A stretch of DNA of 64,000 nucleotides. It comes from Toxoplasma gondii ME49. Lineage: Eukaryota; Apicomplexa; Conoidasida; Eucoccidiorida; Sarcocystidae. The notes beneath the pieces were generated by a model that was not told where the DNA came from, did no database searches, and saw nothing but the letters and a program-made list of their open reading frames with translations. The stretch's first letter is position 1. Each line of letters begins with the position of its first letter. The stretch lies in the NCBI RefSeq assembly GCF_000006565.2, contig NC_031479.1, positions 5,172,289-5,236,288 of the forward strand. Reading direction: 5' to 3'. The position numbers and the translations under genes are program-made. Shown here piece after piece: positions 1-13,400 of this stretch.

Positions 1-163
1 GAAGGCAAAAAACGCGGAAGACGCAACGAGGAAGGACGGGAACGGAGAGAAGAGGCGAGAAAGAAGATCACGCGATGAGGCACAGACACCCCACACAGAA
101 AAGCTGCAATCAAAACGACGCTGCATTTAGACATCTACATCTACATATATATAGGGCCTTTAC

Positions 164-1615
164 CTGCTTGTGAAAGGATTCTTCACACGCTCCACCAGCA
201 TGTTCCTGCAGAGAGCCAAGCGAAACAAAGCGGCCAAAGAAAAGTATGGCCACATATAGGTATATATGTATATATGCATATATAGACAGATACTCTTGTA
301 TCCATATCTTTAGAAAATATATATATATATATAAATATAGGCGTCTATATATACATGCCTTCATGTGACATGTGTGGGTATCTTTATATCGTTAGACATA
401 AATCGATACACGTACTTTTGTGAGTATCTAGAGTGAACATCTCGCCCGTCATCCGGTGTCCCTTCGACGTATCCCTGGAGTGACTCAAAGACTTGACCAT
501 CGAATGGACCCTCATTTACATACAGAGCCACTAGTTTTTATATACGTAAACGCAGGAAAATAAATGCATGGTTTCCGGACACACGAACGTGTCAACAGAT
601 TTAAATGTCTTTTCATATATATATATATATATATATATATGTTCCAGAGGGTCTCGAAGAGAGGTCTTTTTACAGACTTACATGAAGGCGGCTGCAGCTT
701 CTGTTTTGACGAGACGCGCGCGTTTCGTTTCTGCATCTTCGGCGACTGTCTCTGCATTGCGTTTTTTCTCTTCGTTCAAGAAAGTCAGTTCCTCGCAGAC
801 CTGCTGAAAAATTTTCTCTCTCTCGCTCGCCGAGCCCTGCGCATGCAGAAGTGCGCAGACGCGTAGACTTGATGAAACAAATGATGCATGCATCCGCACA
901 GCCTCAACGCAGCTGTGTGTATGCGTGAAACGAGCGACAAACGGAGGAAAGGATTCCAGCATACACTAAGAGGAAAAGAGAGAAAACCGCGGCGTATGCA
1001 TGCAAGTACCGACGTACCGACGTCTTGACGGGTACGTCTCAAATGCGCCCTTCTCAGGTGTGCATACACTCGAGATCAGAGAGGCGGGAGTGCGGTAAGA
1101 TTCCTGTTACCCCTTACGACCTTGGCTCCCTGGTGGGCCTGTCCAGTTTTCTGTCTCTTCTTCTTGCGTCTCTTTCCGTGCCTTCAGTGGCTCCTCCTCC
1201 TGTTCTCTGTTCTGTACCGCACGATCTCTGCTGTCCTCCTCGTTCTTCTCTTTCTGCCTTCGCTGGCTCTTCTCTGTCCTCGCTTGTCTGTTTTTTCATT
1301 CGGGGTCCTTCGCCTCGATTGCGTCTTACCAGTTGAAGATACTGCGGATGCGAGCGCAGCTCCTTGCGCAAGGCGGCCCATTCGTCGCTCGGGCGCTCCG
1401 CCATCTTCTCGCTGAACAAAGGACGAAAAAACCAAACCGGTGGCCCTTTCTTGATTTCTTATATAAAGTATAAGATCTGCATAGCTGTAGCCCTACAGGA
1501 GATACATATACATGGATATGGATGTATTACTTATCAGATATTTATCCATATATAAGTAGACATGTGTGCATTCATAAATACAGAGTATGCATTTGACAGC
1601 CTAGAGTTTCCTCCA

Positions 1616-1654
<39 letters not shown>

Positions 1655-4600
1655 GAGCATGCATGTGTGCGTGGTTATACATGCACATATAACGTAAGGT
1701 CTAAGCACGGTTGGGATATGAGGGAAGACGCGCCTCTGTGAAGCTTTACCGCATGAGTTTCTTGAAGTCGCGTTTGATGTTGTTCTTCATGAGGTTCTTT
1801 TCCTGTCGTCTTCGGTCGATTGTCTCCTCCACCAGGCGCTTGCGAATCGGCGCCCAATCCGCTGTCGGGACACCCGCCGCAATCCACCGCGGATCGTGAC
1901 CGCAGCGTTTTTCCAGAGTCTCGACAGTCGACGACGCGTGAACATGGCCGCTCTCGTACAGCTCGTTCATCAGCTCTCTGAAGGCGTCGATCAGCTGTAA
2001 AAAAAACCAACAGACGATCTGCGAGGTGCTTTGCACAGTGCGAAAGCCATCACCCACAGCCAGCACGGAACCGCAAAAACCAAGAAAATCTCCAAAGCGT
2101 TTCTCTGCAGTGGTCAGACACCATCACAAATTCGACAAATACATATATATATATATATATGTGTGTGTGTTTGTATATGCATGCTCAAACGAGTATACAT
2201 ATACTTAGATAAAAAAACAGATGTGTGCAGGCAAATAGGTAGATACAAATGGATATAGGCACATACACATGCATATATACATATATATATATATATATAT
2301 ATTTGTAGGTGGAGATCTACGGATTTGAGGGGATACATGTTTATATATTTATATTTGAGTGTGGGGTATTTGGAGCGCGGAAGAGTCTGAGGCAGCATCG
2401 CAGGGCGCTGGACTTCCCCGTGGAGGCGCTGAGGCGCACCTCCTTCTGGCCTTGACGGTTTTCTGCGACGATTTCCTTCAGACATCGTTCAAAGAGTCGC
2501 TTGCGTTGCTCGGTCGGAATCGCGGCGAACCGCGGGTCGAAGAGCAGCTTGGGGAGCACCTGCCACGCAAGCAGAAAATTCAGGGAGAACATGCGAGGAA
2601 GAGACGAGGAAGAAGACAGACAGGCGGGAGACAGATATAGGAGACGGCAAAGCAGATCGACAGAAAAAGACAGACAGAAGAAGACAAGCAGATGAAGGTA
2701 GAGAGGCGAAGAAAGAGAAGTAGGTGGCGACGAAGATGCAGACGAAGAAGACGAGGAAGGAGAGAGACCGAATAAGAGTAGGAAGCTGAAGAAAGCGATT
2801 GCAGACGTGGAAGGAGAGGGAACGAGGAGAGACACAAACAAGGCCGAGGGTGCGAGGAAGCCAGGAGGAAGAAACCGTTTCTCTCACCTTCTCATAGTGG
2901 GCAAAGGGGCCCAGGTTTCTCTCGCGTAGCATTTGTTTGAAATCCTCGTATCGCTGCATCTGCAACTTTAGTTGCTTCATCTCCTCTGACACATCCTCGT
3001 CGTCGCTGGAGTCCGAGTCCGACGAGCCTTCTTCTTCGCTCTGCCGCCCTCGCTTCCCGTTCTCTTCTCGCGCTTCAGATCTTTCCTCGTCTCTGCCCTG
3101 GGCAGCTCCGGAAGGCGCAGAAGAGGACGAAGAAGAAGATGAGGAAGAAGGCGAGGAAGAAGATGAGGAAGAAGACGATGATGAAGGTGAGGGCGACGCC
3201 TTGCCCGCAGCTCCACCCATGCGGTCGTCGATCGCGGCCACGAGGTCGGCAATTTCTGGAGGGCATGTCCACGTTGCCTGGATCCAACAGAGGCAGCCCA
3301 AAAATGTTTTTCTCATCGAGTGAACTGTATTTACTCATGCATGCGTGTATAAATCTACCTACATTCGCAAGCCGCTGCGTAAGCCCATATGTGCATGCAT
3401 AGAGGTTCGTGTGTATGTGGAATGTGTACATCCATCTGCACACATATATCTATACATATACATGTATATACATGTATATATATATATATATATGTATATA
3501 TAAATATATTTATATGTATATATCAAAATACGTATATATATGTATTTACACGGATAAGCAAATAAGCATGTTTACGCTTGCACAGGTGAATGCATGGCGA
3601 GTCATTGACACGGGGACATGGGTCTCACCTTTTTCGTTTTCTTGTGGTAGAAGTATTTAAGGCCTGTAGTTGTTTCCACGCGGTACCTGTGAGAACGCAG
3701 TGAGAGAAGAAATCCAGGGAAAGCGCCTGTCTGTCGTCCGTCCCCCTACACTTTCTGTCCTGTCTCCGCACCATGTCTCGGCCCAACGTTTCCCTTGCTT
3801 GCGTACAGGAACATGCTGCTGTGTTTCTGGTGGCCGCTTCCTAGACTACCTTCACCAGCTGGACAGCGCGACCGCCGAACTGCATGCGCGAGCTACGTTT
3901 GGAGCGTACCAGAGAGTCGAGCCGATGGCTTCATAGCACTCAGGTTTTCCGACTTTCCCCGCGACGTCGGTGCCTTGTCTGGCCGCGGCAGTTGCGTCTC
4001 TCTGAGCCTGCATTTGCTGCATGATCTGCTGGAGAATTTCCTGTTGCTGAATCCGCATCTGCTCCTCAAACCGCTTCTGCATCTCCTGCAGCGCGGAGCC
4101 GGCCGTGGGCGCTGGCGCCTGCGGGCCGCCGGCTGCGTCGGGTGTCAGTGCGCCAGGCTGCGCCGGGATGGCGGCCGTCGCCCCGAAAGGAAACGGCGGC
4201 TGCGGCCACGGGCAGGCGCCGGGGGCGGGGGCGCCTCCACTGGCGTCTTGCGCAGGTAAGTTCTGGAAAGGACTCGTCGGTTTCGGGAGGATCTGCGGTC
4301 CACGATTCGGACTCGCCTCCCCGCACGGTCCCGTGGCGCCGAGTGTATGTACACCACCCGAGGCCTGCGTCTGCGGTCCGGCGAGTGGAAACGTCTCGTT
4401 CCGCACCGGCGGCGAGCTGTACTTCCCAAACGCTCCTCCCGTCGCGTGCGGCGCGGCTGGTGCGTGAAGGAACGCAGCGGATGCGGCGGCGTCTGCATTT
4501 CCTGCGTTCCCCGTTCTCATCAAGGGGCTGGCCTGGGGACCGGAAGCGCCGGGCGCAGCGAGCGTGAGAATCGTCGGTCCGGTTTCTGGTCGAGGAGGAG

Positions 4601-4772
4601 CTGGCGGCGCGTGGTCTGCCCGAGCAGCCGCAGAAGAGTCGCCGTCTGCGACGCGCATCCAGTGGGGACGGTTGTCAGCTCGAGCAAAAATCAGTTCTCG
4701 ACCCCGCCCCCCAGCTGCTGCGGGCGGGCGGTCTGAAGCGCCGAGAGGCGGCGCAGGTCCGGGAGGAAGCAT
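164..4772 (-). CDS. WW/FF-domain transcription elongation-splicing factor, TCERG1/CA150-like (3' end missing)
   Basis: Eight exons (minus strand, 5' to 3'): 4772-3856, 3686-3629, 3277-2888, 2559-2440, 1994-1750, 1411-1330, 836-682, 205-164. All junctions are GT-AG and phases agree. The first exon (about 306 residues) is Pro/Ala/Gly-rich and starts MLPPGPAPPL. The WW domain is split across three exons: its first Trp codon is divided between exons 1 and 2, exon 2 encodes TTTGLKYFYHKKTKK, and exon 3 opens with ATWTCPPEI. A serine run and an acidic stretch follow. FF-type helical repeats come next: one centred on VLPKLLFDPRFAAIP, one on LIDAFRELMNELYESG, and a weaker third in exons 6-7. This architecture is that of TCERG1/CA150 and Prp40-like proteins, which couple RNA polymerase II to the spliceosome in the nucleus. 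The last visible exon ends at a GT donor, so the gene continues beyond base 1. Prp40 itself is the main alternative, but it usually has two adjacent N-terminal WW domains. Confidence 0.8.
614..641. repeat. (TA)n microsatellite in intron 7 of the WW/FF gene
   Basis: Uninterrupted alternating AT tract of about 28 bp, inside the intron between the exons at 836-682 and 205-164. Confidence 0.9.
1621..1646. repeat. (TA)n microsatellite
   Basis: Pure AT dinucleotide tract inside the intron between the exons at 1994-1750 and 1411-1330. Confidence 0.9.
2141..2303. repeat. Two (TA)n tracts with a short (TG)n run
   Basis: An AT tract at about 2141-2160 passes into a GTGTGTGTG run; a second AT tract covers about 2279-2303. 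Both lie in the intron between the exons at 2559-2440 and 1994-1750. Confidence 0.85.
3120..3190. repeat. Imperfect GAAGAAGAT/GAGGAAGAA repeat encoding a serine run
   Basis: Purine-rich trinucleotide and hexanucleotide repeat inside the third exon of the WW/FF gene. On the coding (minus) strand it reads as a run of about 20 serines broken by prolines, a likely disordered linker between the WW and FF parts. Confidence 0.85.
3438..3546. repeat. AT-rich (TA/TGTA)n cluster
   Basis: About 110 bp of ATATAC/ATGTAT/TATATA repeats in the intron between the exons at 3686-3629 and 3277-2888. Confidence 0.85.
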
Positions 4773-6885
4773 GTCGACGAAAGAGGCTGTCTGTGAGAGA
4801 CGCCAAGAAACGACGCCGAGCGGCTGTCTGTGATCTGCGGGTTCGCCTTTACTCCCTTAGTTGGGTTCGCCTTTACTCTAGGAGATGCAACAAGGGATGC
4901 AAACAAGTGGGGGGAAGGAGGCGGTCTGCGGGATCCGACAGGGAATTCAAGCTGCAAGCTCGCTGGGAGTGCGAGGAAAACAGCGACGGTGAAAAGAGAA
5001 CGCGAACGGAGACAGGCTGTAGACCGAATGCAGGGACGAGGCCAGCAAGGGGTGACCAGGTAGGCGGAAATTCCGAGACAGGGAACGAATCGGTGGATCT
5101 TTGCAGGGTGCTGTGCGAGCGTTTGCCGGTGACAAGCAGTGGAACGCACCGAGAGAACGGCAGCGAAGGTGTGCGAGGGCGAAACGCGGGAAGGAAAGCA
5201 ACATCCACAGGTAAAGATAGACCGGACGGAGGTGAGACTAGGTCGATGATGCGCGTGAGAGAAACGGCGACAGGCGTTGAAGAAGATCGGGACGTTTCCC
5301 ACCAAAGGAGATCTAGGCAGACATCATCAAGGAATTATAGAGGCGGGGAAAAGTGGAGTCGAAGCAACGGATACAGAAAGAGAACTCCGAAAAGCATGTA
5401 CAATCTGCGCGCCTTCTGTGCGACGTGAAAGAAAAAACGAAGCATCTGCATGCGCGCCACGGCTCTCGTAGCTGCGCGTGAATTTTCGAGGCCCGGTGCT
5501 CACTTCCAAAAAGAGTTACCTTCTGTCGACAGGTGTCTGCGCTTCTGCATTATTTCTCATTGCACTCGAACACAAGCAGGCGCATGCGTGGAGGAGTCGC
5601 GCTTCTCCTTCCGTCAATATAAGCCTGGTGGCCGTTGTTTCTGAAAAAAACACGGGGAAACAATCCGGCGAGGAACATCTATGACATCTGTGCATCCTAG
5701 CTGTGCCGTCCGCTAGTGCGGAAAAAGTTCCTCTTAACACATTTTCATTGTGAAAGTTGGCCGACGCAGCAGTCAGTAGGGCTGCCCACCTGGGGCTTCG
5801 GTTCTGCGAGTCCTCTCGAGGCAGCTCTTCACCTTGACTAATTGTGTCGGGTTTGTAGTTCTCCGAGGAAATAGTGCCGTATGCAGTTATGTAAGCACTG
5901 ACAGCGATGAAAAGGGCCGGAGACGTCTGCCGTCTGCACAGGCAAACTAGCCTTTGTAGGGGTTTACAGTCTAGTTTCTGATGTGGCGACAAGCAACACT
6001 CGCGTGGTAAGGGAGTCGAGGAGGGAATTGGTACATTTAGCAGAGGAAAACGGACATCGTTTCTTTTGTGAAAACGGAAACGCAAACGTGAGAGGCAACA
6101 CCTCGCAGTCTGCCTCAAATGCAGAAACAAGGATTTGCGAGTGGAAGCGCAAGAGTCTTCGCAACACTGAAGCGTATCTGCACAGCAGACTGTGATGTGG
6201 TGATGCGTACAATAGAGGCTGAATTGGAGAACTCGCGGCCTTTCTGGCACGATAAGTGAGGTCTGACCCGCCCTTTACGTTTTTGTACCTTTGCTGAGAA
6301 TCGTCCCGCTCTTGCGCGTTTTTAAGACGCACATGTTGTCACTCTGTCGCCGTTTCTCGAACTGAAGAAATGGCATAAAGGCATTCTCAAACGTTTCACC
6401 GTTACAGGAAATTGCCGGCAAACGCCCTTGTATAGCGCAAATGAGGCAAGGCATCGCAAGAGTTCAGGGCCTCGATCCAGTGTTCGTTTCGATGTTCCAA
6501 GTGCGCGTGGTTTGCAACTCTAACGTCGTTTCCACACTTGTGTTCGCATTAAAAACGCTGTCGCGACGAGGTAGTTAGCCTATCCCGGACTCGAAAGGAC
6601 TGCGTTTTTGCAGGCTCAACGATCGAGAAGCCAGCGAACCGTCAGCAATTCGGGACGAAGCTCTAACTTGGTAACCAAACAGTCGTTGTCATGGCACCCC
6701 GACGAGCAAGCTCGTAGCTGCTGCTTGGCTGCTGCCAGAGCCTGGTGGAGCATCGACCCCGTCGATAAAAATCGGAGTTGAGCACAACAAGCAGCTGTCA
6801 GAAGTGTTGTTCTTTAGCTGCCCGTAAATGCAGAGCTCTGACTGTTTGTCGAGAGCCTCTTGATTCTTCCACGTAGCAGACGAGT
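4773..6885. other. Intergenic region between divergent WW/FF and SOD2 genes
   Basis: About 2.1 kb separating two genes transcribed away from each other, so it should hold both promoters and 5' UTRs. It has several chance open frames but no domain, convincing splice pair or tandem repeat. No (TA)n tract was seen, unlike the flanking introns on the left. I did not identify a specific promoter element. Confidence 0.6.
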
Positions 6886-8182
6886 ATGTTTGCTGCAGTC
6901 GCACGGCGAACAGCCACAGGCACGCTTCCAGGCGCTGTAACTCTTTTCGGGCGCAAATCTTTTGAAGGCTACTACCGGGACTATCCGCTTCATCCCAGGA
7001 ACTTCGGCGTCATGGCTTCCCTTTTCAGCACAGGGAAATTCGAACTCCCTGCTCTGCCCTACGACTACAATGCGCTTGAGCCATACATCAGCGCAAAAAC
7101 GCTCAAGTTCCACCATGACAAGCACCACGCGACTTACGTGAAAAATCTAAACGAGTTAATCAAGGGGACCGACTACGAGAACCAGAAGCTTGAGGGTGAG
7201 TGTGGTCTTTGAGGCCTCCAGATTTCGAGAGTAAAAAACATGCATACTACAGTCATACTCGGGTCCTAGGAACTGCAATGTGAAGCTGGAGACGACGTCT
7301 CCAAAAACTGTGACAATTCCAGTACACAGTCTAGCTATAAGATCTTTATGCGGTTGATACCGGCTTTGTGCGGACGCCACATCCTGTAGCGCCATAGGTT
7401 TTCCTTGTTTGCTCTTTTTTGTTGCAGACATCATCAGGAACGCTGACGGGCCCACTTTCAACAACGCTGCCCAAGCCTGGAACCACACGTTCTTCTGGAA
7501 CTCGATGAAGCCGAATGGAGGCGGCGAACCCACGGGGCTCGTGAAGGAACAAATTGACCGGTGTTTTTCTTCCTTCTCCAAATACAAGGAAGAGTTCAGC
7601 GAAAAGGCGACGAAGCACTTCGGTTCCGGCTGGGCCTGGCTAGTCTGGTGCAACGAAAAGAGGCGTCTAGAGGTCATCGAAACCCACGACGCGGGGAATC
7701 CCATCACCATGAAGAAATGGCCAATCATCACCTGCGATCTCTGGGAACACGGATACTACCTCGACAGGCAAAATGACCGAGGTGCCTACGTCAAGTGTAA
7801 GACATTCGAACACCTCTTCTTGCAAATTCATCGTAAAGAAGGTCTTGGGGCGACGTTCTCTTGAATCTCCCTCGGGTTCGGCGTCCGTATCGAAAAGCAG
7901 CTCTCGAGGAAGGTTCCACACTGACCCACGGAAGTTCCTAGCCGGCTGCCTTCTCTTACCTTGCCTCGGGTTCAGTGTTCCTGTAGAACAGCTCCTAAAG
8001 TTTCGCACACGCATTTAAGCGAGCTTCTAGCCTGCTACATACCCTTGACGTCTGTATTTCTGGTTTTGTGGTGCTTTGCTGCAGCTTGGTGGAGTGTGGT
8101 GAACTGGGACTTTGCCAACGAGAAGCTTGAGAAGGCCATGCGCGGGGACCCCATCGATGAGACAGTCGGTGGAGGCCAGTGA
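6886..8182 (+). CDS. SOD2: Iron superoxide dismutase with N-terminal organelle leader
   Basis: Three exons: 6886-7195, 7428-7796, 8085-8182; 258 residues. It converts superoxide to oxygen and hydrogen peroxide. Metal ligands by family alignment are His76 (FHHDKHH), His123 (WNHTFF), Asp207 and His211 (CDLWEHGYY). NNAAQ with Gln119 and SGWAWLVW indicate the Fe rather than Mn subgroup. About 50 residues precede the catalytic N-terminus ([13 protein letters not shown]). They contain several Arg and no acidic residue in the first 25, consistent with a mitochondrial presequence. In-frame Met43 could give a shorter, untargeted form. Both introns are phase 1, ahead of DIIRNADG and ahead of [11 protein letters not shown]. 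gondii has at least two mitochondrion-directed SODs, so SOD3 is a possible alternative name. Confidence 0.92.
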
Positions 8183-10476
8183 ATGTCTTCGAGAATGAGA
8201 GGGGGGAATGCGATTTACAACGCGAAGCTATAGAAACTCGTCACGAGAGCAAGAAACATCGTGCCCGCATTCTTACGCACAAACGCCCGCCGCCGTTCCT
8301 GCGGCTTGCTTTGCTTGGGTAAAGAACTGGCACCAGCTATCAAACATGTGTTTGCTCTGTGTCGACGCCCTTGAAAGGCAGCTCGCGTTTTTGTGAAACC
8401 GGTCGCTGCGGACGGCTTCTGAGCTTTCAGTGTCGGTTGTGCTCGGTACTCGTACGCGTGCTGAGACAGCAAACTCGTCTTTCCTGCTTTCCTTCTAGCG
8501 ATTTCCACGCACACCAGAGTCTTATGCGACGCTGGCAACACTTACTTTTCTGAAATGTATCGCACGCAAAATCGCTCTCCAAGAGACGTACCGTGCCCGC
8601 CATGCACAGACAAACCCGCTGTCGAAAGAACTGTCAGAACGTCAAGCGACACCCTCGGCCGAGACGGGTCGTTCGCGAGTCCACGCGAAAGCTTGCCCTA
8701 CCTCATCTTTTATCATCGCACTCTGAAGGATATTTAAGCGCTACAGTGATCGCTGCAACCGGGACGTACGAAGGTTTTTGCAACTGAGCAGCCGAAACAG
8801 CAATATGAATTCAGATTCAGAATGTGAATCACCTCAGGACAACCAGCTCTTTTCGACATTACCCGGCCTGAGAGCTGGAAAGCGGAATGTATTTTTGCGG
8901 CTGCGCTTACAGATTTATACAAGTTGAGCAGAGACCGCGGGGAATACAGTGTCTCGGTAGTTTCATGATACGTCTTTGATAAAAAATGCGAAGCTGGCGT
9001 TCGTGACACGCACCCCTTTCCTCCCAAGGTCATTGACGTCAGCACCGAGTTACAAAATGATGTCACACCACTTTTTATGTCCCTCCTGTATAACAAAGTA
9101 CGCGCATCCTGGTTTGACCTTTCTTCGTAGAAACTCGACCGAGCAGGGTTCATTGCCCTCATCGTTTGGAAGGTTCCCAGTTCTCGAATAGAGGTACCAG
9201 AACTTCGTGTTTGGTACCACAACTCGAACGTGCTTCCCTGCTTTTTACAAGCTGCAATCCAGATAGTGGACCTTTCGACCGGAAGGTGTGGTAAAACGCT
9301 AGAGAAATTGTATACGCTGTTCTGAATCACTCACCACTCCCAGGACTGTCATTGCATACTTGCATCAGACCGAGAAAGCTTGCAACGAAGATTGGCTGCG
9401 TTCCGTTTAGTTGTACGTAAAAGGTGTGCCAGAGGCTGAGAGTAGCGTTGGAGCACAGCGAAACCTTCTCTAATGCTACGCTACTGAAGACTGCCTCTGT
9501 TGCTAAAGAAGGCAGGAATTTTTTGGCGCTTTCTCCACTTTCGCTACTGTGAAATCCTGGTTTCTCTGCATCGGTTTGGACCAGAGGTCCTCCACGATAA
9601 CTGCCTCAAATGCCATACACTGCATTTCTCGTCAGATCTACGTGAAGCTGTCAATTGCTTCTACGTGAACTTGCCAATTTCTTCGCATGCCTATCAACCA
9701 ACAGGCGTTCAGAACAAACAACCCGCTGTTCAACGCGCAGTGGTAACCTCTAGTTTGAGACGAATCGACGGGCCTGTTAATTCACATCCACCGAAGCTCG
9801 CTTCCAGATCGTCCGTCTCTCTTGATGCTGTGGCATTCTGTTTCAAACACAAGCACGATAACAACTGGGTAATTCTGAGTACGACACCAGTAGCGCGGCA
9901 GACATCTAAGTGCTCTATGATTTCAGACATTATAGTACCTAGATTATTCCGAATATGACTCCAGGTACAGGCGCAACCGAGTTCTTTGTGATTCGCTTCT
10001 CCCACCACCTCGCTAGACTGCTAAAGACGGCTAAAAGCGATGGATTTCAGTATCTTGAATACCGGATTATCACCGTTCGGCACTGTAGTTTTTTCAACCG
10101 TGACAATCCGTTCAAACGGTCTTGGTGCCACAGAATAGTGTGTCAGAGGAGCCTGCCTCCTCCAAGGGGAGTTTAGGTTCAAGGCACGTAGACACGCTTG
10201 ACGTTGTCGGCTGCTCTTCGGCGGCCAAGACGCTCTGGCGAGGCAGTTCTCTGCTTATTCAGCGGGTAAATCTTTTTGAGTTCTCGTGTCTTTAAAAGAT
10301 ATTGAAAATCCTTTGTGTGTTTAGTTTAAATGTTTGATTTCCTGCGTCGAGCCGCGAAGACCCTTCATGCAGGTGTCCAGCGCGGGCGTCGAGCGCGTCC
10401 GGACCCTACACCGGAAGCAGCTTTGGAGAAAAAAGACATTTCGTTTTTCCGTAATTAAGCATGATTCGACTTGTCG
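8183..10476. other. Intergenic region between convergent SOD2 and histidine phosphatase genes
   Basis: About 2.3 kb, AT-richer than the neighbouring genes, lying between two 3' ends. Open frames here are short and lack recognisable domains or splice partners. No tandem repeat or RNA gene was seen. Confidence 0.55.
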
Positions 10477-13400
10477 TTACGGGGAAAAGGAACCCCGCAA
10501 AAGTTGACAAGACCGTGGGTCTATCAGGTAGTCCACGCGGCCAGAATTTTTTTGGTGGAGTTGCAGATAGTCGAACTTCAGCACTCCGCAGTTGGACAGC
10601 TTCTGGTCCTTCGCCGGGTGCGCCTGTTCCGCCTGCGAGGAACGCGAGAGACAAGGTCGGCACACGTGGTAAAACAGGGAATGACACACTGAAGAAACCG
10701 AGCGACCCGAGAACAAACAGGGTGTGCATGTAGTTGGTTTGAGCCGTCAAGGCTGTGGATAACCACGACTCTAGGGACATGTACAGCCTCTTATTGAAGA
10801 CGATATCGACTGTGAGATTCATCTGTTTTCTTGGAGACGAGCGAAAAGCTGGGGACGATGATTCTCTCAATAAAGACAACACCACATCCCCGTCTTTCTG
10901 AAGAGCCAAAACGTACGGGAAAGAACATGCGAAAAAAGTAGCGCAGCCATCGCGAGTGGCCGACGACGATGACAGCTTGACGCTCCGTGGATCCTTCGAA
11001 AAGCCACGACGAGAAGGCGAAGAGCCGCCCAACCAGCGTGGAGTACAGACGCTTGTTGCCTTGGTTAAAGTTCTGGTCCAAGTGACTTGCGTACAGCTGC
11101 CCCAGAGAGGCGCCCACGACTGCTTCTTCCAACTGCGAGAGCGGCGGCGAACTTCTTCGAGAAAATGGAAGAGAAGTCAGAGAAAAGGCATCCGGGAAGC
11201 GAGTCGACTCCTGTAGATAAAAAGGAATCGAACGGCGATATCACGAAGAAAAGGGAGAGAATGTCGACCCGACCTCATATAAAGGAAGAGAAATCCAGAG
11301 GGATCCACGCGCACAAATACATGTATATGCACGCACAAGCATATAAGCAGTTGAATCTACACAGGGGCAGTCGCAGAAAAACCACAAAAGGACCCTCACC
11401 ACAAATATATATTCATGTATAGAAATATACAGATGCATCTACAAACACAAATACGCGAGTAGAGAAAACAGCGCTGTACACATACGTATGTCGCCTCGTA
11501 TTCGTGGTTATTGAAAGTTTGTGAGCATAGAGATATGTGCATTAGGTGGGCTGACGTGAGAGTCGTACCTGCAGAGAAGAGAGAATTTGAATCGTTTGCG
11601 AGTGAGATTGAACAGAAGGTCCAAGAGCAATAAGAAGTGTAGAGATGGCCCGCCTGAGGAAGCAAGAGCAAGAAACAGATCCACCAATCTCGTTTTTTGT
11701 CTGGTCGACATCCCGGCCACTCCGTCTCTTCCGCTTTCCCACCCGAGGCCTGCAGAGTTGCTCTCGACCGAGATGAAGAATCTCCTCCGAACAAGGATCA
11801 GAGCTACAGCAGGACCGCGTCCTGTCACTCTCGCACTCTATACGGAGAGAGTTCCTCTGTTCACGTCGTCCGCGATCCAGAACTGTACGACGCTCATCAA
11901 AGAAACAGAGACACTGTCGCACCTAGGATGCCCGTCCTCGTTTCGACCCCGAGACTTCTGCCCTTTTTTCTCCCGCCTCTCTTCCTCGTTCATACCCTTC
12001 TCAGCTGTCCTCTTCAGCGTCCTTTGTCTTCTCTCTTCTCCTTCCCTCTCCTTAGCTCGCTGACAGACACGGTTCTCCTTCCCCGTGGATCTTTACCATG
12101 GAAACCTCCGTACATGTCCCACAGAAACCCGCACACAATCAGCTAAGCTCATCAACAGCGCCACACATATATACATAATTATATGTATAAATAAAGATAT
12201 ATCTATATATATATATATATATATGTGCATATACATCTCTATGTATGTGCGAAGATGTGTGGTTTGAGAACCAGCACAAGTGTTTCTGACGAATAGAGTA
12301 TTTGTTTCTTCTACTTGACTCAAGGAAATACGGCATTCCAGAGAAGTCTGACCTGAGATTTGAGCTCACGAGGACCAAGGCATTTTCTCCGCCAGCCTCC
12401 TCTCTCGCGTCTTTCTTGCCTTCTTCCGCAGCCGTCTCCTCCTCGACCGACCGCATTCGACTTCGGACTCCGTCCTCCCGCTCGCTCTCCGCCTCCATGC
12501 CTCTCCTCTGCGGCGCACAAACTCCACGCGCGGGGGCTGCGCCGCACTGGCTCGGTGCCTCCGCGCTCTGCATGTCTCCCGTCCGCCTCTCCAGGCGCCG
12601 CTCGACAGCCTGCGCGCGGTCCTCCCCCAGCTCATGCATCTCCACGACTCGCCGCCCAGCTCCAGGTGCACACACCCCCGCAGCTGCCCAGGTCGCGAGC
12701 GCTGCAGGCCACTCGCGCAGACTCGAGGCGGGACTACGGAGGGCCGCGCGGAGCTCCGCGCGGAGCTCCGCGGCTTGGCAGATCCCCGCGGTGCTCAATG
12801 GCGAGTCGAACAGCACCGAGTCTCTCTCGGGCGCGAGAAAGAGCTCCCACAGCCAAAAGAGACAGAAGCGAAGCGGGAAGGAGAGCGACAGCACCGGCCT
12901 GTTGAACGTCGCGTTCCAGACCGACTCTCTGCGAGACACAGCGAAAAAAGGAGAAAGAAACCCTGTGAGACCTTCCGGCTGCGTTCCGAGACACTCAGCT
13001 GAAGGACGGCCTCGACAGAGGCGACCGAGAAACTCAGGCATCACCGTTCGCCCACTCTCGTCAGGCAAATACAAAGACACGAACTGCTCAAGAACTGGAG
13101 TCACCTTCCTCCACCCCTCACCCCCGCACACACACAGCGTTGTGTTGTGCAGTGTCGGTGCCTAAGTCGCTGCCTCTCCATGCTTTTTTTTCTCTCTCCT
13201 CTCCGTCCAGATGTCTGAGCCTCTTTTTTCTCTACAGCCGCGTATAGATTTCTTTTTCTCTTTCCACGTTCTCTTTCCTGCACCTCTCGACGTGACTGCT
13301 CGCACTTTTGAGCGTCCTGCGTCGGTCGGGAGCTGAGCTGATACGCGGCAGATAAGAACAACTCTGAGAGATAACCAGACTCGACCCTCCACGAGTTTGG

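Noticed and set aside
5516..6250. Minus-strand 244-codon frame, Cys/Arg-rich
   Set aside because: Lies in the divergent promoter region of the WW/FF and SOD2 genes, with no domain and no signal peptide.
10898..10916. 19-bp GT-AG 'intron' just after the FFP residues of the histidine phosphatase exon at 11132-10917
   Set aside because: Too short to splice. The acceptor at 10633 gives the expected HPAK...NCGV ending in phase.
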